Shown here in pieces: positions 41,664 to 54,900 of a DNA stretch of 64,000 bases (positions are counted from its first letter, which is position 1; every line of letters starts with the position of its first letter). Source of the stretch: Branchiostoma belcheri (lineage: Eukaryota > Chordata > Leptocardii > Amphioxiformes > Branchiostomatidae); contig NW_017803943.1 in the NCBI RefSeq assembly GCF_001625305.1, positions 279,913 through 343,912 of the forward strand. The letters run 5' to 3'. A model generated the notes under the pieces. The model did no database searches. It worked only from the letters and a program-made list of their open reading frames with translations, and was not told the DNA's origin. The position numbers were made by a program, and so were the translations under genes.

Positions 41664-44600
41664 GCTTAACAACCAGGACCAGGACTGTCTCTAGGGTTCA
41701 TCACAGTTTGCTTGTGGGGAAGGGACAAACTATTTACTCAATGTGCTTCTGAAAATGCTTGAAAAGTAACATTTCACTAAATGGGTTGGGAATTCTGATG
41801 ACAGATACGACATATTATCACAGTCAACCCAGAAAAAGGCCAGGGTCGTTTGGGTTTCGTGGCTTATCATAAGGGTATATCCGGAAACAGGATTTCTACC
41901 TGAATACAACCATTTTCCATGGTCCAGTGGTTATCATAATTGTCTTTCCGTGACTCTTCAATCAGGAAAGGTATCCTCGTGGGGAAAATTCACGCGGTAT
42001 AATATATGCAACACATCTTTTTGTCAGCAATAATTTGCCGCTCAGTCAAGGAAAACAACAAGCAGAATGTACGAACGAGAGGTAGATGGCAATGTTACTG
42101 AACAAATTAACTGGCGCCATGTTGCTCTATCTAATACATTTGACCTTAGGTCCTCCTAATATACAGGCGTTGAGAGCAAGTTTCTATGTTGCTCTGTCAT
42201 ACGTTCAGTACAATAACGTTTTCCTAGCTAAAAAAGCGTTTTGTTGTACTGTTGACATTTGATGTGATATTTCAGTAGAGAAAGAGTAGATCAGGCTGCA
42301 GTAACACGAATACGTGTGTTATAAACGGGCAGCTGTGGTTGTGAATCTTATTTAGATCGACTTTAGAATAGGCTAAGCAGCGGAGTAGCCTGATAAAGTT
42401 ACTCTCCTACCTCCACCCATCCAATTGATTGGTCCCTAGGAGGGTGGCAATTAATTCGTGGCACCTGCAGCGAGAGATTGTGTATAACCATGGAGATATA
42501 TAATACACACGTATATTATACATGGAGGCTTATTGGTTTTCATGATAGATATTTTTGGTTCCGTTGTTCGAGTATATTCTCAGTCCACGTCGGTGAAATA
42601 CTTTCTTTGTATCCATGTTCTCTTCAATTCTTTATCCTATTTTATTTCTTCTATCTTCATGATGAAACGTTAACTACTTGCCGTGTGCGCGTGGGTTGTG
42701 TTTAAGTAGAACATATTGCCTATAATGGGCCACGTAGCTCGTCCACGTGCCTGACTAACACATGCACGGCCGCCACCTACACAACACAACGTGAACATTT
42801 ATGTTAATGTCAATGGGCCATAACTTTTAGACGCTACTTTTGATAACGTTGAGATGTGATTCCGAAATGTCCTAGATTTGATTGACGACGTGCTCTAGAA
42901 TATTGATTAGCTCTTAACTCCTGATCCAGCTTTGGCGAGACCTAGACCCGGTTTCACAAAAGTAGTACATTAACTTAACCGGCTGTAAAAGATAAAATTG
43001 CCTGCTGTATTTAGTTTTCCAAAATCAAAGTAGCAGATGAAACATTTACACACGTATTGCGCTGATTGGGGTGAGCTCTTGCCACCCCAACAGGCCTGGC
43101 AAATGGACCTGTTATTTTCCTAGCACGTAGGCGCCTTGCTTTTCCTGCCCCCATCAGCCTACATTTGACATACAGTGAATTAATCTCGCTCATGTTTCAG
43201 CGTGTTAACCGAAAGTGTTTTGAAGGGAAGACAAAGTGAAGTGGGTAGAAAATGTTCTAAATTGAGCAAGACCTAAGCGGTTACCAACAAGCAACACTTA
43301 AATGGGTGTTCTAACTTCAGTTTGAAAATTCAGTGTTTTTTGTCCTTCAGCTTCGATGGTGCCGCCATTGGTAAAATGCCAATGGTGAAAATAGTCACAA
43401 AAATATAATTACGTTTTTTAAGTGAGGTTGTGTTACTCCAAGGTGACACTTTCAGTGTGGTGTAACTGTTGCGTGAAGTGACTGTAAGGAAAGAACGGGC
43501 AAAGGTCTACGTGTATTTTCCGCGTTGTCTGTAGATCATTCTTGAAACGTACTTGGTCGCTTACGTTCTACGTAGCACGTCTTTTGTTGTCATGAATTCG
43601 CGTTATTGATATATTAGCGTTATATATGTTTCTGTATAGCCGCTTCAACAGGTTTTCGGCGTACCGCATCAGCTTCGCAAGCACGCGGCGCGGCGGCAGC
43701 TGGCTACCTCGTTGTACAACGACAAAAAGTCTCCAAACGGCCTATCGTACTATCGTCCGAGTTGCCAGCCTTCCTGAATTTACCGTGAAAACCTGCTCAG
43801 ACGCCCCCGTCCCCGAAACAGACTCTGGCATTCCTCTTGTCAAAAATTGTTCATGAAATAATTCACGAATTCTCCTCAGCCATTCTGGCACTATGAAATA
43901 TTCAATTTGGATCTGATGGTTTATTCGTGAGGTGAAGTACTGTCCACACAAAACACGGGGCAGAGTTCAGAGTCTGGGTCTTATTGAGGTCATACCTAGT
44001 ATATCCCAGAGGTAAAGAGAGTGTATCTGTACCACTTGTAGATCAATTGTGATTCTATACGGAACTTTCTTCGATCTACACAATGCATAGATTGCAAACG
44101 CCTGAAGGCCCCAGTCGTTCTGTAACAAGGTTTTCTGCTCTGGTGATTTGATACTTAATTGGGTCGGAGGGAGCAACTTTAATCAAATGAAATCGGGGCG
44201 TCGACACGGCATAGGGAAGACCTTTTCAACCTTGAGAGCCAAGATGCGAGCTGATGAGCATTGGGGTTTTGAGAGCTTTAAGTTCATTGTCCGGTTTGTG
44301 CTCTTCTTGTGACGTTAGTAGCGTACTTGGTAAAGCTACTAGCGAGCCTGCAGCAGCGGTAGTAGTAAAGGTCCTCGAATCTTCCAGTCGGGATCCATGC
44401 CAAGCCAAAAAGTACAGTGGATAGTGATAGCCTTTGTATGCACAATTGAGGATCTAGGAGCCGAAATCCTGGAATTGTGCCTAACACGGCAAAGTTCACA
44501 GCCTAGGGCCACAGTTCCTATAGAGGTTAAGCCCTGGCCAACTCTTTGTTCTACTTCTTCAAAAGAGCTGGCAAACTTTCCCAGATGCTGCACACTGTAC

Positions 44601-45120
44601 GTACCCAGCGCCTGTGACGACCAGTGAGAAGATTAGCTCTTCGTGCTCAGCTGAACTCATCGGACACGAGATCACTTTCAAACCTGTGCCCACGACTTTC
44701 TAATCAGGTCAGGCACGACATCCAATGTTGAGAGTCAACACCTGTCAGACAGGCTTCCGCTCCGGAAAGGGCTTGCGTGACGTTCGTCCTTTTACCATTG
44801 ACACTCGATCTTTGTGTTGCGTGAACGGTCTGGCAACAGCCGGCGTAACCAGAGGGCCACTTCAAATTCTGTCACCACATGAGGGTCTGCATGGGGGTTC
44901 TGGAAATGTCACTCTGTAACTAACTTTCGGGGGGGGGGTAAGTTCGGAAGTGATTCGTCATTGATTATCCTGATGAAGGCGACAGTGGTCATTGAAAATT
45001 TGATCCTTGTGTACCCTTTGTGTTAGAAGAACGTTTAACATCGAACTATATGTGAAAGTACTTTGTACTTCAGTACAGCATAACTTCTTTCAGTGTCTGA
45101 AACAGCTGTAACTAGAAAGC
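41664..45120. other. No recognised gene; scattered repeat fragments
   Basis: 43637-43722 is an antisense LINE family A 3' fragment (CGGCGTACCGCATCAGCTTCG, GCACGCGGCGCGGCGGCAG). 44613-44641 resembles 21856-21884. 44955-45030 is the repeat with the hammerhead-like core. ORFs at 44226-44627 occur on both strands over the same bases and carry no domain I know. Confidence 0.4.
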
Positions 45121-45598
45121 CAGGAAAATTTGCAAAGCAACTGCATAATGTTTGCCTCCACTTGGTCCGGCCTATCAAATTACTTCCCTGTTTCATCATG
45201 GTGATAGACGTATTTGGTCCAAGTCATTGACCCTATCTGAAGAAGAAACCGAGGAAACACAACATGTTTCCTTCTGTGGACTATACTATATTGGGAAGAC
45301 GCTGGGAAGGCTAGTTATATAATTCGCGAACGATTATGCAAAGTGCTATTATGTGCAAATGTAGGTAATATTTCCATATTCATTTTTATTCAAAGAAACT
45401 GCAAAGAATGAGATGAATATCTATAGCTGACGAGTTGTAAAACGTGTAACAAATTGGACGCTCGGGAAGCGACCTCCATACAGTAGGGTAGAGCTGATTG
45501 ATGCTTAACGCATCCCTTAAGATTAATTACAGGGCAGCTACGCACAACCACAAGTCCCAATCCGCCCTTGTAACCCGGTTTCCAGTCTACCGTGTATT

Positions 45599-45793
45599 TT
45601 TTATTCCAACATTTCATGACTAGACATGGTGACGGCACACTCAAGTTATATCAACTTATTTTATGCCGCCACCAACGCAGAGGACGAATACAGGACAAGG
45701 CAATACTCATGAAAGTCGTGTGAAGTGCCAGGACTCTAACCCAGGCCTAATGGTTTCGAGTCGAGCACGCTGCCGCTACGCCTCACGACCCCA
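45599..45793 (-). mobile_element. tRNA-derived SINE copy, internally deleted
   Basis: TTTTTATTCCAACATTTCATG tail at left and CGCCTCACGACCCCAC head at right. A central part of the body is missing (ATACTCATGAAAGTCGTG). Confidence 0.8.
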
Positions 45794-46007
45794 CCACGGT
45801 TTGGCCGGTCTCTCTTCGGGTCTGTAGAGTGACGTTCTCTAGGCTCCCCGTTAGGAGTATGGGTGGGTGGGTTGATACATCCACGTCATCCAAAACTCCT
45901 ACAGAGAGCCTAGTTGAGCTGCTGACTTTCCTTATGTTAAGTGCAGGTCTCTCCGGTCTCGAGTGGTGATGGCGTCTCTGTCTCTCATTGCCTGGTAGAG
46001 GAATTTT

Positions 46008-46490
46008 CCGTAAGGCGTTGCGAGCTGTTTTGATTCCCCTGTGCACCCACACAATATGAAATGTAAGATGGGAAGTTTTTCTTTGCTAGCAAATTCAATA
46101 AACGTACTGTTGATTCGACACGACGTCGACAGAAAGCCAATATGTCGTTCTATATGAACTCTCTAAGTGAGAGGTACAGGTGATAACATTGGGTAGAGTA
46201 GCCTGGAATCCATCCGTGAACGCTTTATCTCCAGAGAGCGGACAGTTAGAGCGGAGGAACGGAGCGGAGATAAAGCGTTCACGGATGGATTCCAGGCTAT
46301 GGGTAGAGGTGTCTGTGTGAAATTTTCCGTGAGGCGTTGCAAGATGTTTCGATTCCCCCTGTGCACCCACACAATATGAAATTTAAGAGGAGAAGCTTGT
46401 CTGTGCTAGCAAATTCAATAGACGTACTGCTACGTTCTGTCACTTTTGATTCGACGCGACAGAGAGCCAGGAGGTCGTCCTATAACACCC
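46008..46490. repeat. Tandem duplication, about 315 bp, with foldback at the junction
   Basis: CCCTGTGCACCCACACAATATGAAAT.TAAGA...GCTAGCAAATTCAATA.ACGTACTG occurs at about 46038-46115 and 46360-46430. The 101-bp hairpin at 46199-46299 sits between the copies. Confidence 0.75.
46199..46299. mobile_element. Tiny perfect foldback with 9-bp target duplication
   Basis: Arms of about 34 bp, TAGCCTGGAATCCATCCGTG... and its exact complement ending CACGGATGGATTCCAGGCTA. TGGGTAGAG flanks both sides (46190-46198, 46300-46308). Confidence 0.92.
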
Positions 46491-46629
46491 ACTCACTTCT
46501 TTCAAGGCGTCAGCTTTCCGGAATCGTGACGCCATGAGGGGGTCACAGGTGCCGGAAAGTTTGTACCTCCCCCCTGCACTTGATGCACACGTCTAACCCC
46601 GAGTTTCGGGGAGGGCGCCTTAGACCGGA

Positions 46630-46904
<275 letters not shown>

Positions 46905-47229
46905 TGAAATATGTCGGGAAATAGTTGATAATCAATAACTGCTTTTTATGCACACTTGACAATAAAATGTAACATTGTGAGTACGCGGCCCGCGGCCTTG
47001 ATCTACTTTACTGTGAAATCAACCAATCATCCTGTGGGCGTACTTCCTCCCCAGCTGTCTACAGCCCGGCCTGCTCCCTTCTCCCCTTTGATCTATTAAT
47101 TGCTAGTTTGGTTCTTGAGGCCACCTCATTAGAAAGAACAAATTACCGGCCTCGTGTCCCGTTCCGATTTCACAGTGTCTGGCATGTTACGTTCTTAGCA
47201 ACGCATAATCTGCAAGCAGATCCGTAGCC

Positions 47230-47653
47230 TCCTTCGCAGACTTGTAGGGAGCGGCGTTATTTTTTTTTCGGTGAGCGACGCGACTTATGGTTTTTATTGT
47301 CCAAGTGCAGTCGCAGCCTTTATACGGCTGAATTGATGCAGGGTATCACAACAATTACAACAATCAAATAATACACATGATACACATATTTGTTCCACAA
47401 TTATTTTTTGTGGAACTGTCGCAAGGGTCTGTGCGGCTGCCTTTCGGCGCCACAAGGTGACCTCAATACGACTTTCCCCAACCGAAGTTAGGTACCCATT
47501 CACACCTGGGTGGAGTGAGGAAAGTCTTATGCCGCGACTTATGCCGCGGAGGGACGATTTTGCCGCCGTGGGAGTTTTGCCGGGGAGAGACGGCTTCGTT
47601 TTTTTTCCTAACGAAATCGTCTCCGCGCCCTACAAGTCTGCGAAGGCGGATAA
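47230..47653. mobile_element. TIR element with nested sequence
   Basis: TAGCCTCCTTCGCAGACTTG at about 47230 is inverted at about 47632-47653 (CAAGTCTGCGAAGGCGGATA). Outer arms also share GGGAGCG/CGCGCCC and a TTTTTTTTCGG/ CGTTTTTTTTCC stretch. The centre holds an unrelated segment with SINE-like GAGTGAGGAAAGTC. No target duplication found. Confidence 0.6.
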
Positions 47654-48073
47654 AGCAGAAATTCTACTTGGTGGCTGTAAGACAGTATCAGTAGAGTTGG
47701 CAAGACAGTATCACTGGAAAGGCAGCATCCAATACGACACCTGAAGCTGTCCAAAAATTGGATACTGCCTTGCCAATGGTAGTGTCCTGCCAACCCTACC
47801 GCCTGGTTCTGGCTAAAAAGAAAGATACCAGTGCGGCAGTACAAAAAGAGAAATCACCAAAAGAAAACGCATATAGAGACGCCAGAAATAAACCAATCGA
47901 AGCATAAACCCCCGTTTGCAGTGTAGTAGGCTTGCAGGGATGGAGTTAATGGCGTCGTGATTGGTCCGTAATTAGATGAAATTGCATGAATTGAGAAGTC
48001 GCAAAGTCGTGTGGGGAGCGGAGAATGGACCAGCAGGACACTAATAAGTGTAACGTTCAATGGTGCTCCATCG

Positions 48074-48260
48074 TACTCTCCAAGCAGAGGCAGAGGTTGT
48101 GGGGGAACGATCGTTAGTTTTTTATATATGGCCTGTTTTTTTGTCGCTACCCACGTCGGTGGTAGGCGACCTTCTCTGGCTACTACATGTATGTTTGTAT
48201 GATACTGCCTGGCCAATTTGATACTGTCTTTTTGCCACCGAGGGATATGCTTGGAGATTA
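48074..48260. mobile_element. MITE-like element, imperfect 9-bp target duplication
   Basis: Ends TACTCTCCAAGCAGAGG and TATGCTTGGAGATTA. Flanks GCTCCATCG (48065-48073) and GCCCCAGCG (48261-48269) match 7 of 9. The interior matches 14391-14571. Confidence 0.8.
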
Positions 48261-48922
48261 GCCCCAGCGGCGACGTAGTTAGATGAGAAGACACGGTGAT
48301 GAGATGATGAGAGAGCCTTGAAGCAATCAGCCCAGCACCACCAGCACCTGGTGTCTCGCGCCGCTACCTTTCGTCTCGTGTCAGGGTCGGTCGTTGCCAT
48401 TTTAAACGTTTTTTTTTTAGGCTTTTGCTTTGTGCGAGCTCCAAGAAGATACCAGTACAAAAAGAAAGCCCCACTAGTAAAACAAAAACACGCCAAAAAT
48501 AAACAAAGCCCGAACCTCTGCTTGGAGAGAAGGGCTTAGGGCTACTTGCAAATATACTAGTAACTGTACTTAGTGACTGTTATCTGTTGCCATGCTGGAA
48601 TTAACTTGGATGACAGATAAATATAAAAAGAGAAGACAAGGCAATGCTCTGATTTATTGTTTTTCTTTTACTTTGTTGCAGTGTTGTATTTTCTTTATAC
48701 ATTTGTATATGATGCTGCTGCTGAATTCTTGTTAAAGTAGAAATCTCCTTGTGTTTTGGCCCACCTTTTCCCCCTATCGCATCAGATAAGGAGGTGCGTT
48801 ATCCATAAACTTGTTGTGGCCTAACCCAACTACACAAAGCTTACCCTGCAGTTTAGAAATGACATGCAAGAGGGCTCTCTTTCAATGAGACAACCAGGGG
48901 TCAAAGGTCACAAGTCACAAAC

Positions 48923-51900
48923 ATGGCTGCCAAAGTCGCATTTTCTTGCGCTCGGCTGTACTTTTTCGAGAAAAACGTCTCTTTCCTCCTTCAACACACG
49001 AGAACTATAACGCTACTTTCAAAGACAGATTTGCGGCATGCAGTAACACTTCAAGCAACCTTCTCGTCTTCTAACATAGCCTCTAGAACTTGTATTTTTC
49101 GTTGTGAAAGCGGCGCTAAGGTTGCCGGTTTGCTGCCCGGCTTGAGGAGGAGTTACTGTAGTGTGAGTCGCGCGTGTTGGAGCTGCAGCAGACAGACGAC
49201 AGACTGGTTCTTCTGTCCGTCCTGTCAGGCCGTCCAGCCGCCAGCGGAGCAGGCCACGCTGTTCGACGTCATGGACTGGTAACGTTATGTTACAAAATTC
49301 AAATTAGATAAACTAGAAACGTAACATAATTTTGCAAAGCTAATGCATCATGTTTATCTTCGCATATGGTCTTCTCTGTTACTCAAACACATCCATATAA
49401 ATGGTGACAGGAGTCTAAATCCTTCCTGCTATAAAATTGCAACACGATGGAACCCAACACTACATATACTAGTTACTTACCATGGTGACAGACGTCTGGT
49501 TCAGGTCATTGACCTTATTTGTTTGGAGAAGAAGGAGAAGAGTTAAGAGGAACCTGAGCAAAAACAATATGTTTTCCTTCAGTAAGCCTTAAGTTGGTAT
49601 TTTTTTTCAGTGCCAGGAAGTTTGACATCGACAACAGCAGACTCTCAGCAAAGTACAAGGACCTTCAACGGCTTCTGCACCCTGATAGATTCTCACAACA
49701 TGGGCAGGTTAGGATCTTCAAATGGTCACAGAAGTTTTGTACAGACTATGTACAATTTACAAACTGTGTATAATATGCATATTGAAAGCTGTACTACGAT
49801 TTTCACGACAGCTTCTCTGTCTTCACTATGACAATGCGCATGCGCCGAATCGGAAGGACGTGTTTCAACTTGCTCCTGCAATCAGTTACTTTTATTTGAG
49901 TTTTTTAAGTACTTTTTTTAAACTTTCCGTCAGCGAATCAGTACTTTAGGCGTTTTTAGCATTAGGGACATTTTTTATAGTCTAGTTAGGTGTAAAACGT
50001 ATTTTTTAAAGTGATTTGAGAGTATTTTAGAGGAACCACGCCGCGGCGTCTAACGGCGCCATATTGGATTTTTTCTGAATCGGGAGAAACTTGGATAACT
50101 TCGGCCCTACCTGGGAGATTCCACGGGCGGGAAAGCCCAGCAGGATTTTCAACTAAAACAGGGAAGAGTAGAGTAGAGTTTTGACCGCAGTTTTACGTGT
50201 CTTTCTGAAGTTTCCCTGGCGGAAAGTCCAGTGGACCGAGGTTTGGATACCAGGAGTGGAGGGGAATCCGATAAGGGAAACTACCTGCATCAAAGTCCTC
50301 GGAAAGTCAACAGGGCTCCTTAACGAAGCAAGCAAGGGGGGTAACCCCAGAAGAAAGGATCCAGAAGGAAACAAGCAAGGGGAGAAATCCCAGAAGAAGG
50401 CAAGCAAGGGGAGAAATCCCAGAAGAAGGCAAGCAAGGGGAGAAATCCCAGAAGAAGGCAAGCAAGGGGAGAAATCCCAGAAGAATAAGACTGAGAGCTA
50501 GTAATAGAGGAAGAAACAAAGGTGAAAACACCTGTGAACCAGACGAGGATAAAAGCCACAAGTATTCTTATCACGCACAAAAGGCCTAGAGGGTCTACAC
50601 AATCACAGAAGTTGAAGGGGAAGCCTCACAGAACCGGAAGTAAAAGAAAGCCACGAGAGGTCAAGGAAAGAACAACAAACACCAAGACAGAGTACACGAA
50701 AGCGCAAGTACCTTATTCCTTATTATCTACCATAGACAAGGAGCTAGCAATGAGCCAAGAAAATCGGGGGATAACCCCACCAAAGAAGGGGAAGTTAAAA
50801 AAGAAAGGAGCAGGGGGAAACACAGGCCATGTAAAAACATCAAATACAGATGGAACAGAGGAATGGATATGTAAGAAATGCAATACCGTATTAAGGGATG
50901 ACGAGGGATGCCAGGCACTTACGTGCGATGGATGTAACAACCATTTATGCCTGTCATGTACAAGCCTCACCCAACAAGAATTCAAAGCACTGAGCAGGCT
51001 CCAAAGGGACGATGTTTGCTGGTTTTGCACCAGCTGTAAGGAGAGGGTTAAGCAATGCTTCAAAGGAAGTAATAGTTGCACAGCTAGTGTACCTAACATT
51101 GTGGAAAAACTAGACGAAATCGTGGGGAAAATATCATTACTGGAAAACAAAGTAGACAGCATGCAGCAAGAACAGAAGACACAGGCCAAATTGGCAGTGA
51201 AAGTCACAGAAGAAGTAGTAGACGAGGATGTACAAAGTAAAGGGGAAACCGTACAGACAGTCACACATGAAAACGACACTAATAAAGTAGTCGGGGAAGA
51301 TGGTAACCAAGGGCCATGGATAACAGTGACTAAACACAAAGCTAGAACACCAGATTTGGCAAAAATCCTAAAGGAAGCTCTGGTGGAACAAAGAAAAGCA
51401 GTAGACGAACAAGAGAGAAGAAATCATAACCTTATCATACACAACGTAGATGAAACCGACCGTAAAGACATGAGGAAGAAACAGGACGAAGAGTTTGTAA
51501 AAGACCTCTTCGAAAACCACCTAGAAGTGGATGTGAAGGTAAAAGAGATGTACAGGCTTGGGAAGAAAACAGACAATGACTCGAAAAGAGGAAGACCACT
51601 AAAGATCACCCTTGAAAACAAAGAGGACAGGGCCGTCATCCTAAATAGGCTCTATAAACTAAAAGGCGCTGAAGATCAAATCAGAAGGATAAGTGTGACA
51701 GCAGATTTTAGTAGAGACGAGAGAGAGAAGATAAAAGCGCTGGTTCAAGAGGCAAAAAACCGAACGCAACAAGAAGTGAAGGGGGACTACATACATGTGG
51801 TCAGAGGGACATATCCGAAGCTACAGATCATAAGAAAGAAACAGAGGAAAAACAGCAATCTAGTATCAGAAGAAGAGATATAAGACTTCAACCTAATCAA

Positions 51901-54900
51901 GACATTGCCACTAGCACAAAAAGCCATGAATCTAGAAGTATAAAACTGGCTAGTGGAAACACGAGGGCTGAAGATGAGGGAAAGCAGCTGAAGGTTATCT
52001 ACACAAACATTGATTGTATCACAAATAAAAAACATGAATTCTGCGCTATTATTGATGAACAGCAACCTGACATTATTATCACAACCGAGACGAACCCAAA
52101 AAACTCAAGATATAAAATGACAAAAGTAGATCTGCATATTCCGGGGTTTAACCTATTTACAAATGCTGATACAGGAGGTGTGAGGGGCGTGTCCATCCAC
52201 GTGAAAGATGCCTACAACTCTATGGAAGCAGAGAAACTGGGTTCAGCTCAGGGTCATGTCTCAGAAGTGATTTCAGTGGAGATGACGCTGAACAAAAATG
52301 ACAGACTACTAATTCTGGGGATCTACAGAAGCCCGAACTCATCTGTCGAAAACAATCATAGTCTAAATAGCATCATACGCAATATCCAGGGCTATTCGCA
52401 CGTATTAATAGCCGGGGATTTTAACTACCCAAAAATCCTATGGGCCAATGGAGACGGCTCAATCTACTCACCTAACTGTGAAGCCGGCAAATTCCTAGAG
52501 GCTACTAGGGACGCATACCTATACCAGCATGTGGACTTTGCAACAAGACACCAAATAAACCAGGAAAGCAATGTACTAGACCTGGTCTTCACGAACGAGA
52601 AGGGAATGATTGACTCGGTGACAATGTTACCACCAGTAGGAAAAAGTGACCATGCAGTGTTAAGGTGGACTTTCAAATGCTATGCAAAGAAAAGAAATGT
52701 GAGAAGAGAAATCTTTCAATACCACAAAGGTTCTTATGAAAATATGAAAGAAGATTTAAATAAGGATTGGAATGAAACACTTCAGGAACTGGATATTGAA
52801 GAGAGTTGGGTCGTGTTTTCCAAAACCTTGAAAGATACAGTTCACAAGAATGTACCCAAAGTCAAATCCTCAAATAGAAGGAGAAGGCTATCATGGACCG
52901 ACAGTCAAACAATAGCGAAAATGAAGAATAAACAGAAAGCTTGGAAAAAGTATACTCAAACTGGCATGAAAACTCAAACGGCGCATGCGCATGCACATTA
53001 AATACACAAAAGCACGAAATCAGGCACGATGGGCATCAAGGAAGGCGGCCAAAAGACATGAGAAAGAAGTGGCTATGAACATTAAGGGTAATACCAAATT
53101 ATTCTGGAAGTACGTAAACAAAAAGTCCAAAACAAGAGACAATATCCCGGACTTAAAGGACGGTGATGAAATTGCCAAGACAGACGAAGAAAAGGCAGAA
53201 ATACTAAACAACTTCTTTATCAGTACATTTACGAAAGAAAACATGCAAGATATCCCAACACTAGAGCATAAGGACTACAAAGAAGAGCTAACTGACATTG
53301 AAACAAGTCCCGAAGAAATTAATAAAAGACTGAAGAAGTTAAATCAAAACAAAGCCATGGGACCAGACAAAATACACCCCAGAGTGATAAAGGAATTGGC
53401 GGATACTTTGTCTCACCCACTGAGCATACTCTTTCAGAAGTCCTTAAGAGAGGGGAAACTCCCAACGGAGTGGAAAACTGGTACCATCTCACCAATATAC
53501 AAGAAAGGGTGCAAAAAGAACCCCAGTAATTACAGACCGGTATGTTTAACGTCTGTGATTGGGAAACTGTTGGAGGGTATAATCAGGGATGAAATCATAA
53601 GGCATATGACAGACAACAACCTCTTCACAAGTCAACAACATGGATTCCTCCCTGGGAGGTCAACAGTCACCCAAATCCTAGAATGCCTGGAAAGCTGGTC
53701 AACCTGGATAGATGAAGGTCAACCAGTGGACATAATTTACATGGACTTTCGCAAGGCATTCGACTCGGTCCCGATCAAAAGACTTCTGAACAAAATAGAA
53801 AGTTATGGGATCAAAGGAAACCTTCTTAAGTGGATTTCATCCTTTTTACAGAACCGAAAACAGAAAGTATGTATCAATGAAAGCAGCTCTAGATGGGGAG
53901 AAGTCTACAGCGGAGTCCCACAGGGCAGTGTTTTAGGTCCGGTCTTGTTCACTATCTACGTGAATGACATGCCAGAAGTGGTAAACTGTTCTCTGAAATT
54001 GTTTGCGGACGACACAAAGTTGTTTAGACCAGTACCACAAGTACGAAACTGTGAAGCTCTACAACAAGACTTGTCTAGTCTACAAAAATGGGCCGACAAG
54101 TGGCAGCTCAAATTCCACCCTGATAAATGTACGGTCCTAAGGGTTGGTAGTGGCCACCCGAACTTCACTTATAACATGTCCGAAAACAACAACCCCTTAC
54201 CTATATCCCTGAAGGTTTCCTCAGAAGAGAAAGACCTGGGAATCCTAGTAGACAGAGACTTGGGCTTTGCCAATCATATAACAACTATTAGTAAAAAAAG
54301 CAAACCAAATAATGGGGCTAACATGGAGAACATTTGTACACATGGACTTAGAAATGTTTCTCATTCTTTACAAGACCATTATCCGTCCTCACTTAGAGTA
54401 CGGAGCCCCCATTTGGTCCCCACATACTTGGAAACTCGCTACAGAACTAGAGAAAGTACAGAAGCGAGCGACAAAGAGAGTACCAGGCCTGCAGGATCTT
54501 TCATACACAGAGAGGCTCAAGAAACTAAAACTACCTACCCTGGTCTACAGGAGATTGAGGGGTGACATGATCAATGTTTATAAATACACACACGGGATGT
54601 ACAATACAGCATGTCTACTACCAATAACAACAGAGAAGAGAACTAGAGGTCATCACCTGAAAATAAAGAGGACGCAGGCAAAAACAAATATGCGCCTACA
54701 CTTCTTTACAAATAGAACGGCAAGCTGGTGGAATGAGCTTCCTGGGGAGGTAGTTATGGCGCCTAGTGTAAACAGTTTCAAGAAGAGGTTTGACGAGTAT
54801 ATGGAAACACACCCGGTCGTCTACAATTATAGAGCTTTGGACCACCCACTACGTCCAGAGATGTCAGTAAACTGAAGAGCGGCCCAAATTGGAGCAGGAC

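Noticed and set aside
44226-44627. Overlapping ORFs of 60-84 codons on both strands
   Set aside because: No recognisable domain, no splice signals, and comparable open frames on both strands.
50713-51339. 208-codon minus-strand ORF in the LINE
   Set aside because: A shadow of ORF1, whose plus-strand frame carries the PHD-type finger.
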